DNA of 64,000 nucleotides from Sphingosinicella soli (GTDB taxonomy: Bacteria > Pseudomonadota > Alphaproteobacteria > Sphingomonadales > Sphingomonadaceae), in assembly GCF_014199685.1 (NCBI RefSeq), contig NZ_JACHNZ010000002.1, forward strand, positions 62,001-126,000. Reading direction: 5' to 3'. Shown here piece after piece: positions 23,730-32,088 of this stretch. The notes under the pieces are model-generated. The model had not been told where the DNA came from. It saw nothing but the letters and a program-made list of their open reading frames with translations, and ran no database searches. Position numbers and translations under genes: made by a program. Every line of letters begins with the position of its first letter. The first letter of the stretch is position 1.

Positions 23730-24950
23730 ATGTTCGAGCGGTTTGTGGAGCGGCGGGCGGAGGAAGCCCTTTCGGATACCCCGGTGGTCCTGATCGTGGG
23801 ACCACGCCGGGCCGGCAAGACCACGCTCGTTCGAAAGATGGGGGAAGCCGGTCGAACCTATATTACGCTCGACGATCAGACGGTGCTTGCGGCCGCCCAA
23901 TCTGATCCGGCCGGCTTCATTCGCGGCTTAGACCGGGCCATCATCGACGAGATCCAACGCGCGCCGGACCTGTTGCTGGCGGTCAAAAAGACAGTCGACG
24001 AGGACTATCGTCCCGGTCGCTTCCTGCTCACCGGTTCGGCGAATGTGTTGACCCTGCCGCGGATCGCCGACAGCTTGGCGGGTAGGATGGAAACCATCCA
24101 GATGCTGCCGCTGGCCAGGGCAGAGATCGAAGGTCGGACACCGACCTTCCTGGGGCGCCTGTTCGAGGGGAAGCTCCAGAGCCAGCGGGACGCGATCGTC
24201 GGCGATGAACTTGTCCATCTCGTCTTGCTCGGAGGCTTTCCCGAAGCGATCAGCCGCGACAGCGAGCGTCGGCGGCAGGACTGGTCCCGATCCTATCTCA
24301 CCTCGATCCTCACGCGCGATCTCAGGGATATCGCCGATGTGGAGAAGTTGACCGAGCTTCCGAAATTCGTGCGGCTGCTGGCCGAGCACTCGGGCCAATT
24401 GGTCAATTATTCGCAGTTCGGTGCCGGCATCAACGTCAGCCACAAGACGGGGCAGCGTTACGTGGCCCTGCTCGAACAGGTGTTCCTGATCGCGACTGTG
24501 CAGCCCTGGTTCACGAACGCGCTGAAGCGGATCGTCAAGACACCGAAGCTGCATTTCCTTGATTCCGGTCTGCTGGCCAGCGTGCGCGGACTCACCTTCG
24601 ACAGAGTGAAGGCCGATCGCGGGACATTCGGCGCGCTGCTGGAGAGCTTCGTGTTCTCCGAGGTGCTGAAGCTCATGACGGCCTCGGACTTGCGGCTGAC
24701 GCCGCATCATTTTCGGGATCGGGATATGCGCGAGGTGGACATCGTGCTGGAGCGCGATGACGGAATGATCGTGGGGATCGAGGTGAAGGCGAGCGCTACG
24801 GTCAAGGCCGGCGACTTCGCTGGCTTGCGGGCCTTGGCCGAGGCCTGCGGGGACCGCTTTGCCTTCGGCGTCGTCCTCTACGACAGCACTGATCTCGTGC
24901 CGTTCGGCGACCGGCTGGTGGCGGCGCCATTGTCGTGCCTGTGGGCGTGA
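23730..24950 (+). CDS. AAA_14 ATPase with DUF4143 and nuclease-like C-terminus
   Basis: The 406-aa protein starts MFERFVERRAEEALSDTPVV. Walker A is GPRRAGKTTLV (about residues 24-34), Walker B is RAIIDEIQRAP, and sensor I is FLLTGSANVL. The DUF4143 region follows (NYSQFGAGINVSHKTGQRYV, HFLDSGLLASVRG). The C-terminus has REVDIVLER...GIEVKAS, spaced like a PD-(D/E)xK motif (D, ExK). These proteins are common but poorly understood; they appear in mobile regions and may be addiction or defence related. It reads toward the defence operon, 176 bp upstream. Confidence 0.9.
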   Translation: MFERFVERRAEEALSDTPVVLIVGPRRAGKTTLVRKMGEAGRTYITLDDQTVLAAAQSDPAGFIRGLDRAIIDEIQRAPDLLLAVKKTVDEDYRPGRFLLTGSANVLTLPRIADSLAGRMETIQMLPLARAEIEGRTPTFLGRLFEGKLQSQRDAIVGDELVHLVLLGGFPEAISRDSERRRQDWSRSYLTSILTRDLRDIADVEKLTELPKFVRLLAEHSGQLVNYSQFGAGINVSHKTGQRYVALLEQVFLIATVQPWFTNALKRIVKTPKLHFLDSGLLASVRGLTFDRVKADRGTFGALLESFVFSEVLKLMTASDLRLTPHHFRDRDMREVDIVLERDDGMIVGIEVKASATVKAGDFAGLRALAEACGDRFAFGVVLYDSTDLVPFGDRLVAAPLSCLWA

Positions 24951-25126
24951 GCGCCATGGGTCGATCCGAAGATGCACTGCGAATGAGGAGCCGGTTGGCA
25001 ACCGAGTTCGATTCAGGACGGCGATCCCTGCCCAGGGGGGCCTCGCGTCTTCATGGAAACAGATCAGTAAGGTCAACCGGAATGATAATTGTGGCATGAT
25101 AACAATATTGGGGGGCGAGGCTGGCA
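24951..25126. promoter_or_regulatory. Upstream region of the defence operon
   Basis: The last 50 bp are AT-rich. ATGATAA occurs at 25082-25088 and again at 25096-25102, and GATAATTGTGG and AACAATATTG frame an imperfect palindrome. GGGGGGCGAGG just before ATG 25127 could serve as ribosome site. This is the likely promoter for the seven-gene operon; no exact -35/-10 pair can be fixed. Confidence 0.4.
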
Positions 25127-28100
25127 ATGAAGGCGTTTGAATTTGATCATCGTCTTATCGATGCTTACGCTCGTTTCTCGCGGTCGTTCAGCACCATTCG
25201 ATCTGATGACCTGAAGTCTGAAGTTGATCACCAGTATGATGCCGGGCGCTTCTGGCCTGATGCCATGCTGTCTCTCAACCCGAAGTTTCTTCAGGGGCCA
25301 ACCGTCGATGATCTGGTCGCCTCGGGCGATCTCGATGAAGCGACGGGCAGAATATTCCGGTTCGGGTCAGAGCCCCTGCGGTTCCATCGCCATCAGGCCC
25401 AGTCGATCGCCAAGGCGCAGGCGGGTCAGAGTTACGTGGTTACGACGGGAACAGGCTCGGGCAAGTCGCTTTGCTTTTTCGTACCGGTAGTCGATGCGAT
25501 CGTTCGCGCCCGCAAGGCCGGAAGGCCACGCAGAACCAGTGCTATCTTCGTTTATCCGATGAATGCACTGGCCAACAGCCAGATCAACGAGATCGAGAAA
25601 TTCATCGCGCAGTCCGGCCTGCCCACCGAGCTTAAGCCGGTTGTCCGCCGCTACACCGGCCAGGAAAGCCAGGAGGATCGGCAGCGAATTGCCGACGCCC
25701 CGCCGGACATTCTGCTGACTAACTTCATGATGGCCGAGCTTCTGCTGACGCGGCAGGACCAGCTCGATACCAAGGTTATAGAAAATGCGAACGGACTGAA
25801 TTTTATCGTTCTTGACGAACTGCACACCTATCGCGGCCGCCAGGGCGCCGATGTCGCCATCCTCGTTCGTCGCCTTCGCAACCGATGCACACCAGACAAG
25901 GCGCCAATCTGCATCGGAACCTCGGCGACCATGGCAAGCGAAGGATCCGATATCAATCGCGCTGAGGCCGTGGCGAATGTTGCGTCGCGCCTTTTCGGGA
26001 CCCCCATCGGGCCGGAATCCGTCATAGACGAGTCGCTTCGACGGGCGACGGATGATCGGCTGAAGCTCGGCGATGTGCGGCCGAAGCTCGCGCCTGTCCT
26101 GACATCTGTACTTCCAGCGGAGCTGACAGATGTGGTTCTGCAGGAACACCCGCTGGCGGTTTGGACGGAGCTGGCGATTGGCCTCGATGACGCACAGGAA
26201 CTCAAGCGCAAGAAGCCGATCCCTTTTGAAAAGGCCGTAGCGCTGCTTTCAAAAGATAGTGGCGTCGACATCGAAACCTGCCGAAGCGGGCTCGAGGCAT
26301 TCCTGACGCGCGTCAGCCTTCCGGAAACGGAGCGGGGCGGCTCGGGAAACGGCGCATTCCTGGCGTTTAAGCTCCATCAATTCATCTCGGGCGCAGGTGA
26401 GATTTTCACCACGCTGACAGGCAAGCCCAGGAACGTGTTGTTCGAGGGCCAACTCGAAGATCCCAGTGCGCCGGGCCATCGCCTCTATCCTACCCGCTTT
26501 TGCCGGGAATGCGGATTTGAGGTCCACGTCATTACGAAGAGCGAGGATGCCGAGGGCATTCTGTTTCTACCCAGGGGAATCGATGACGCACCGCTCGACG
26601 ATCAAGAGGGAGAGACCGCCGGTTACCTGACCCCCACAGGCGATGGCGATTCAGAGTATGCCTTTACAGGCGAGATCGAAACGTACCCCGAGGACTGGCG
26701 CGAGGAGCGCAATGGCGTCGAGCGACTCCGGGCGAACAGGAAACGCAGACTGCCCCAGATGATCACGGTAGCCCCGGATGGTCGCTACGATCCATTGGGG
26801 AAGAGATTTTGGTTCATACCAGGCAAGTTTGGTTTCTGTCCGTGCTGCCTCGACCAGCCGCATCCCAACATGCGCGAACGCACCAAACTCGCCGGCCTAT
26901 CGGGTGAGGGCCGCAGCTCGGCCACGACACTTCTCGTTTCGACCGCCCTGGAATGGATGAACGGGAACAACAGCGGAGTTCCCAAAGAGAAACGTAAGCT
27001 CCTCGGCTTCACGGACAACCGGCAGGACGCCGCCCTCCAGGCTGGCCACTTCAATGATTTTTTGTTCGTCAGCCTCCTGCGTGGTGCGATCCTGCGAGCG
27101 GTTCTGGATGCCGGCGACGACGGCATGGCCGAGGACGAATTCGGTCTGCGGGTCGTGAAGGCGCTCGGATTCACTGCGGCCCACAAAGATGCGCGTATCC
27201 ACTGGATGTCGGATCCCGAGGCCGGCGCTGTAGTTCGCGAAGACGCTCAACGCTCTCTCGCGAAGGTTCTCGCCCATCGGCTCTGGACAGATCTGCGTCG
27301 GGGATGGCGCTACACCAACCCGAGCCTCTCTGTCCTCAAGCTCATCGACGTTGCGTTCATTGGGCTCGATGACATCGCGGAAGATACAGAGCGCCTCACG
27401 GCTATCTTGCCGGATTTTGGGACGCTTGATGCGCCGGCGCGCAAGTCGATGCTGAAGCTGCTCCTCGGTGCCATGCTCGACGGCCTGGCCGTTGGAACGG
27501 AAGCGCTCGATCTAACTGTCCTCGACGCCGTCGCTCAAAAGTCGCGAAATCTCCTGCGCGTCCCCTGGGCCATCGACGCAAAAGAAACGCCGAGAAGCCG
27601 CACGACCCTATTTCTGCAAGCTCCGGGCAAGGACCGGATTGGGCTACGGGAAGAACAGACGATCGTCCGCGCCGGGCATAATTCCCGTATCGGACGCCTC
27701 ATCAATCGAAAAAGCGTCATTGGGACCAAGCTCGGCAAGACAGACTACCTGACAGTCATGACGGGCCTTATGGAACTCCTGGCACGTGAGGGGTTAGTGT
27801 CGCGCGTCGACATTGAGGCCGATCTGCAAGGCTGGCGTCTATCGCCTTCGGCGGTTCGGATCGTTCCTGGGGAAGCCATCAGGACAGGAGCGGCGCAGGG
27901 CAACCGCTATTTTCACGATCTCTACAATGAAATCGCTGCTCATATGAAAGCAGGCCATAGCAGCTATTGGGGCCTCGAAGGCCGCGAACATACAGCCCAA
28001 GTTTCCCAGAAACAGCGCGAATGGCGCGAATGGCGCTTCCGATTTGAGAAGGAAGACCGGGAGAATCTCACGAAGAGTGCCGCCGACCTCAAAGCGGCAG

Positions 28101-30298
28101 GTGAGTCGGAGCAGTTTCTGCCGGCCTTATTCTGTTCGCCGACCATGGAGCTCGGCGTCGATATCTCGGCGCTTAATGCCGTCTATCTGAGAAACGTGCC
28201 GCCGACGCCGGCGAATTATGCCCAGCGCGCCGGCCGTGCCGGCCGCTCCGGGCAGGCTGCCGTCATTGTGACCTATTGCGCCGCTCAATCGCCGCACGAC
28301 CAGTATTTCTTTGAACGGCGCAATGAGATGGTGGCTGGTGTTGTTCGTCCCCCTGCGCTCGACATCACCAATGAAGAGCTCGTGCGCTCGCATCTACATG
28401 CCGTCTGGCTTGCCGAAGCGAAGCTCGCCCTGTCTCCTGACATTCCGGAAATTCTTGATCTGGCGCAACCGGGCTTTCCGCTGAAGCGAGAGATCTACAA
28501 CGTCATCGACCGGCCTGAGTTGGTGGGTGCGGCGCATTTCCCGATGAAGCGCGTTCTCGATCAGATTCTCGGCTCGGTGGCTGGCCGGAAACCCGTCTGG
28601 ATGACTGAGCCAGATGACTTCGTCTCCGCGGTCGCCCAGCGCGCGCCGCAGGAATTCGATCGAGCCTTCGGTCGCTGGCGGGAACTGTATAACTCAGCTC
28701 GAACGCAGCTGATGGAGGCCAATGCTCGCTCCGAGATCACGGGCCTCTCGGGCGCGGACCGTCGTCGAATCAAGGCTGCGCAGATGCAGGCAAGCGACCA
28801 GATCACCATTCTGGAGCAGGGCAAGGCCACGAACGGCTCGGACTTCTATTCCTACCGCTACCTCGCGACAGAGGGCTTTTTACCGGGATACAATTTCCCC
28901 CGGCTGCCGCTTTATGCCTTCATCCCTGGGGATGGAAAAACTGGCTCGTTCCTCCAGCGCGCCCGTTTCCTGGCCATTTCGGAGTTCGGACCGCGCAGCC
29001 TGATCTACCACGAAGGCCGCGCTTACAGGGTCATGAAGGCGAAGCTGCCGCCGGAAGTCCGAACGGGAGACGGGTCGGAGCTCGCCACTCGAGACATCTT
29101 CATCTGCTCGAACTGCGGCGCCTGTCATGACGGCGAGGTCGAGCGCTGTCACGCTTGCAACGCCCCGATGGCGGGCGAGATGCCGGTGCAGAGGACGCTC
29201 CGGATCGACAATGTGGAAGCCGCGCCCACAGAGCGGATCACGGCAAATGACGAAGAGCGTGTCCGCCAGGGCTTTGAGATTCAGACCGTCTTCTCTTGGC
29301 CAAAGCGGGACGGCCGGGTCCAGATCACCGAGGCCGACTTTCGTTGCGAGGATACCTCGATCCTCAATCTGCAATATGCCAACAGCGCCGAGATCAGCCG
29401 GATTAACAAAGGGCTGAAACGCCGGGCACAACAGACCAAGTTCGGTTTTTATATCGACCCGCGCAGCGGCTACTGGTCGAAGTCCGAAGACGAAGACCCA
29501 GATGTCGATGTGCCGCCGGATGTCGTGAGGCCGGTTCGGATCGTCCCCATCGTCCGCGACCATAAGAACGCGCTTCTCTTCCGTTTCAACGAGCCTACGG
29601 CCTACGCGCCAAAGACCATCGCGACGGTTCAGCATGCCCTAATGAGGGGGATTGCGGTCGTCTTCCAACTGGAAGAGGGCGAGATACTTGGCGAGCCATT
29701 GCCTGCCCGCGACAACCGCCGCGCCGTCTTGGCCTACGAAGCGGCAGAGGGCGGTGCCGGGGTGTTGAGCCGTCTGATCGAGGATCCGCAGGCCCTCGGC
29801 AAAGTCGCCCGAGAAGCGCTGATCCTTATGCATTTTGCGAAGGTCGATGAAGCGATCGCAGCTGGCGATGCCAAGCTGCTCGCCAGTCACGATGGGGAGG
29901 CCTGTGTTCGCGGGTGCTATCGGTGCCTGCTCTCCTATTTCAACCAGCCTGATCACGAGCTGATCGACCGAACGAGCGATGAAGCGAAGCAGATGCTGAT
30001 CGATCTGGCGCGGGGCGAGGTGGTGCTCGCGGTCTCGCCGGGCCAGTCGGCTGAAGGTGGTGGATGGGCGAGCGCCTTCAAGGAGATGGGGCTTCCGGCC
30101 CCCGACGCCTCCACTGTCAGCTTCTCTAATCAGGAGATGAACTTCGCCTGGCGCAGTCATTTCGTGGCCGCTTGCCTCACACCCCTCACCGCGGCAACGC
30201 GCGAGGCGGCGGAAACCAAGGGCTGGACGCTGTTCGAGCTGCCAGAGACGGTCACAGCGGGTGTGCCCCACGAGTTGATTTCGATGTTTGGGGGATGA
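25127..30298 (+). CDS. DEAD/DEAH helicase with DUF1998, DrmA+DrmB-like (DISARM-related)
   Basis: The 1723-aa protein is a superfamily 2 helicase. Walker A is TGTGSGKS (about residue 106), box II is DELH (about 229), motif III is GTSATMAS, and motif VI is QRAGRAGR (about 1032). Cys pairs RFCRECG and FCPCCL, and CSNCGACHDG..CHACN near 1330, could bind zinc. From about 1360 to the end it has a DUF1998/MZB region (EGGAGVLSRL; CVRGCYRCLLSYF near 1592). In DISARM these parts are two genes, drmA and drmB; here they are one chain. The Druantia helicase DruE has a similar layout, but the neighbours fit DISARM better. It is separated from the drmD-like gene by four bases. Confidence 0.85.
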   Translation: MKAFEFDHRLIDAYARFSRSFSTIRSDDLKSEVDHQYDAGRFWPDAMLSLNPKFLQGPTVDDLVASGDLDEATGRIFRFGSEPLRFHRHQAQSIAKAQAGQSYVVTTGTGSGKSLCFFVPVVDAIVRARKAGRPRRTSAIFVYPMNALANSQINEIEKFIAQSGLPTELKPVVRRYTGQESQEDRQRIADAPPDILLTNFMMAELLLTRQDQLDTKVIENANGLNFIVLDELHTYRGRQGADVAILVRRLRNRCTPDKAPICIGTSATMASEGSDINRAEAVANVASRLFGTPIGPESVIDESLRRATDDRLKLGDVRPKLAPVLTSVLPAELTDVVLQEHPLAVWTELAIGLDDAQELKRKKPIPFEKAVALLSKDSGVDIETCRSGLEAFLTRVSLPETERGGSGNGAFLAFKLHQFISGAGEIFTTLTGKPRNVLFEGQLEDPSAPGHRLYPTRFCRECGFEVHVITKSEDAEGILFLPRGIDDAPLDDQEGETAGYLTPTGDGDSEYAFTGEIETYPEDWREERNGVERLRANRKRRLPQMITVAPDGRYDPLGKRFWFIPGKFGFCPCCLDQPHPNMRERTKLAGLSGEGRSSATTLLVSTALEWMNGNNSGVPKEKRKLLGFTDNRQDAALQAGHFNDFLFVSLLRGAILRAVLDAGDDGMAEDEFGLRVVKALGFTAAHKDARIHWMSDPEAGAVVREDAQRSLAKVLAHRLWTDLRRGWRYTNPSLSVLKLIDVAFIGLDDIAEDTERLTAILPDFGTLDAPARKSMLKLLLGAMLDGLAVGTEALDLTVLDAVAQKSRNLLRVPWAIDAKETPRSRTTLFLQAPGKDRIGLREEQTIVRAGHNSRIGRLINRKSVIGTKLGKTDYLTVMTGLMELLAREGLVSRVDIEADLQGWRLSPSAVRIVPGEAIRTGAAQGNRYFHDLYNEIAAHMKAGHSSYWGLEGREHTAQVSQKQREWREWRFRFEKEDRENLTKSAADLKAAGESEQFLPALFCSPTMELGVDISALNAVYLRNVPPTPANYAQRAGRAGRSGQAAVIVTYCAAQSPHDQYFFERRNEMVAGVVRPPALDITNEELVRSHLHAVWLAEAKLALSPDIPEILDLAQPGFPLKREIYNVIDRPELVGAAHFPMKRVLDQILGSVAGRKPVWMTEPDDFVSAVAQRAPQEFDRAFGRWRELYNSARTQLMEANARSEITGLSGADRRRIKAAQMQASDQITILEQGKATNGSDFYSYRYLATEGFLPGYNFPRLPLYAFIPGDGKTGSFLQRARFLAISEFGPRSLIYHEGRAYRVMKAKLPPEVRTGDGSELATRDIFICSNCGACHDGEVERCHACNAPMAGEMPVQRTLRIDNVEAAPTERITANDEERVRQGFEIQTVFSWPKRDGRVQITEADFRCEDTSILNLQYANSAEISRINKGLKRRAQQTKFGFYIDPRSGYWSKSEDEDPDVDVPPDVVRPVRIVPIVRDHKNALLFRFNEPTAYAPKTIATVQHALMRGIAVVFQLEEGEILGEPLPARDNRRAVLAYEAAEGGAGVLSRLIEDPQALGKVAREALILMHFAKVDEAIAAGDAKLLASHDGEACVRGCYRCLLSYFNQPDHELIDRTSDEAKQMLIDLARGEVVLAVSPGQSAEGGGWASAFKEMGLPAPDASTVSFSNQEMNFAWRSHFVAACLTPLTAATREAAETKGWTLFELPETVTAGVPHELISMFGG

Positions 30299-30940
30299 CC
30301 TGATGACCGTGAATTTTGCCCCGGGAGATCTGGTCCGCGCCCGCGGGCGCGAATGGGTCGCGCTGCCGTCCCCGCAAGATGGCGTTCTGGCTCTCCGCCC
30401 ACTCTCGGGCGGTGAGAACGATGCGGTCATCCTCGACCCGGACCTTGAGCTCCTGCCGGTCGAGCCTGCACGATTCGATCTGCCTGCCGACGCCCCCACA
30501 ACCGTTCAGGCGAAGGCCGCGCTCCTCGCGGATGCGATGCGTCTGACCCTGCGCCGTGGTGCGGGTCCTTTCCGGTCCGCGGCGCAACTCGCCTTCGAAC
30601 CTCGGACATACCAGCTTGTCCCCTTGCTGATGGCCCTTCGCCTGCCGGTGCCGCGCCTGCTCATCGCGGACGATGTTGGTATCGGCAAGACGATCGAGGC
30701 TGGCCTGATCCTGCGTGAGCTGATGGATCGGGGCGAGGTGGATACGTTCTCAGTGCTCTGCCCTCCGCATCTCGTCGAGCAGTGGGTAGGAGAGCTGAAG
30801 GTGCGCTTTGGGATCGAAGCTGTCGCAGTCACGTCGGGTACGGCGAGCAGGCTGGAACGCAGCCTGCCGCTCGCTCAGACTGAACCGCCCCTAGATTCCT
30901 GGACGCCTTCTCCCCTAATTTTTGAGGCGAGGAGGCCCCG

Positions 30941-31216
30941 ATGGGCAAAGCGAACTTCACCGAGGACTTCAAGCGCGACGCAGTCCTTCAGATCACGGAG
31001 CGTGGCTATCCTGTTGCAGAGGTGGCGGCTCGGCTGGGGATCAGCAAGTACTCGCTCTACGAGTGGAAGAAGCGGTACGCGAAGCCTGCGGTGGCGGCCC
31101 GTGACGACGATCACGCCGCCGAGGTGCGTCGGCTGAAGCGCGAGCTGCAGCGGGTCACCGAGGAGCGCGACATCCTAAAAAAAGCGGCCGCGTACTTCGC
31201 CAAGGATGCAAGGTGA
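30941..31216 (+). CDS. IS3 family transposase OrfA
   Basis: The 91-aa protein starts MGKANFTEDFKRDAVLQITE with the HTH VAEVAARLGISKYSLYEWKK and a leucine-zipper-like C-terminal helix (EVRRLKRELQRVTEERDILK). GGAGG precedes the ATG. Near its end A7 at 31177-31183 allows a -1 frameshift that would produce the OrfAB transposase, as usual in this family. Confidence 0.95.
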   Translation: MGKANFTEDFKRDAVLQITERGYPVAEVAARLGISKYSLYEWKKRYAKPAVAARDDDHAAEVRRLKRELQRVTEERDILKKAAAYFAKDAR

Positions 31217-32088
31217 GGTACGCGTTCATCGCCGAGCATCGCCTGCTGTTTTCGATCCGCGCCATGTGCCGTTGCCTGTCGGTCCAGCCAAGCGGCTTCT
31301 ACGCCTGGCTCAAGGACCCGCTCAGCCGACGTGCACGGGAAGACCGGAGGCAGACCGAGCTCATCCGCGCGGCCTGGCGGGACAGCGGAAGGGTCTACGG
31401 CTACCGCAAGCTCCACGACGACCTCGCGGATATGGGCGAGAGCTGCTGCCCGAACCGGGTTGCGCGTCTGTCACGGCTCGCCGGCATCCGGGCGCAGATC
31501 GGCTACAAACGTCGGCCCGGGCAGTATGGCGGCAAACCGTCTCTGGTCGTCCAAAACGCGCTCGATCGACAGTTCGACGTGGAGGCGCCGGACAAGGCCT
31601 GGGTGACCGACATCACCTACATCCGCACCCACGAGGGCTTCGCCTATTTGGCGGTCGTGCTCGACCTCTTCTCACGCCGGGTCGTCGGATGGTCGATGCA
31701 GGCCCGGCAGACGACAAACGTCGTTCTTCAGGCGCTGCTGGCGGCCGTCTGGCGGCGGAAGCCGAAGGAGCGTGTGCTGGTGCATTCGGACCAAGGCAGC
31801 CAGTTCACGAGCCTGGAATGGGCTTCGTTCCTCAAGCACCACGATTTGGAGCCTTCGATGAGCCGGCGCGGCAACTGCCATGACAATGCGGTGGCCGAGA
31901 GCTTCTTCAACCTGCTCAAACGCGAGCGGATCCGTCGCAAGGTCTACCGCACGAGGGAAGAGGCGCGGGCCGACGTGTTCGACTACATCGAGATGTTCTA
32001 CAACCCGACCCGCAAGCACGCGCGGAACGGGATGCTGTCGCCCGTCGAGTTCGAACGGCAGCACAAAGCGCAAGCCGAAGGCGTCTAG
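31213..32088 (+). CDS. IS3 family transposase OrfB (integrase core)
   Basis: The frame (GTG at 31213, overlapping the orfA stop) encodes 291 aa with the HTH_21 region (RDSGRVYGYRKLHDDL) and the DDE core: D in WVTDITYIRT, D in VLVHSDQGSQFTS, E in NAVAESFFNLLK. The frame is open upstream as far as the A7 run, so it is normally made as the OrfAB fusion by -1 frameshifting. Confidence 0.95.
   Translation: MRYAFIAEHRLLFSIRAMCRCLSVQPSGFYAWLKDPLSRRAREDRRQTELIRAAWRDSGRVYGYRKLHDDLADMGESCCPNRVARLSRLAGIRAQIGYKRRPGQYGGKPSLVVQNALDRQFDVEAPDKAWVTDITYIRTHEGFAYLAVVLDLFSRRVVGWSMQARQTTNVVLQALLAAVWRRKPKERVLVHSDQGSQFTSLEWASFLKHHDLEPSMSRRGNCHDNAVAESFFNLLKRERIRRKVYRTREEARADVFDYIEMFYNPTRKHARNGMLSPVEFERQHKAQAEGV

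Noticed and set aside
23543-23824. 93-codon minus-strand frame between ardC and the DUF4143 gene
   Set aside because: It overlaps the 5' part of the ATPase gene and has no recognisable domain or good ribosome site.
25127-30298. Druantia DruE as the primary identity
   Set aside because: Architecture is similar, but no DruA-D, DruM/F/G or DruH partner is present, while DrmD-like and DrmMI-like neighbours are. Kept as an alternative.
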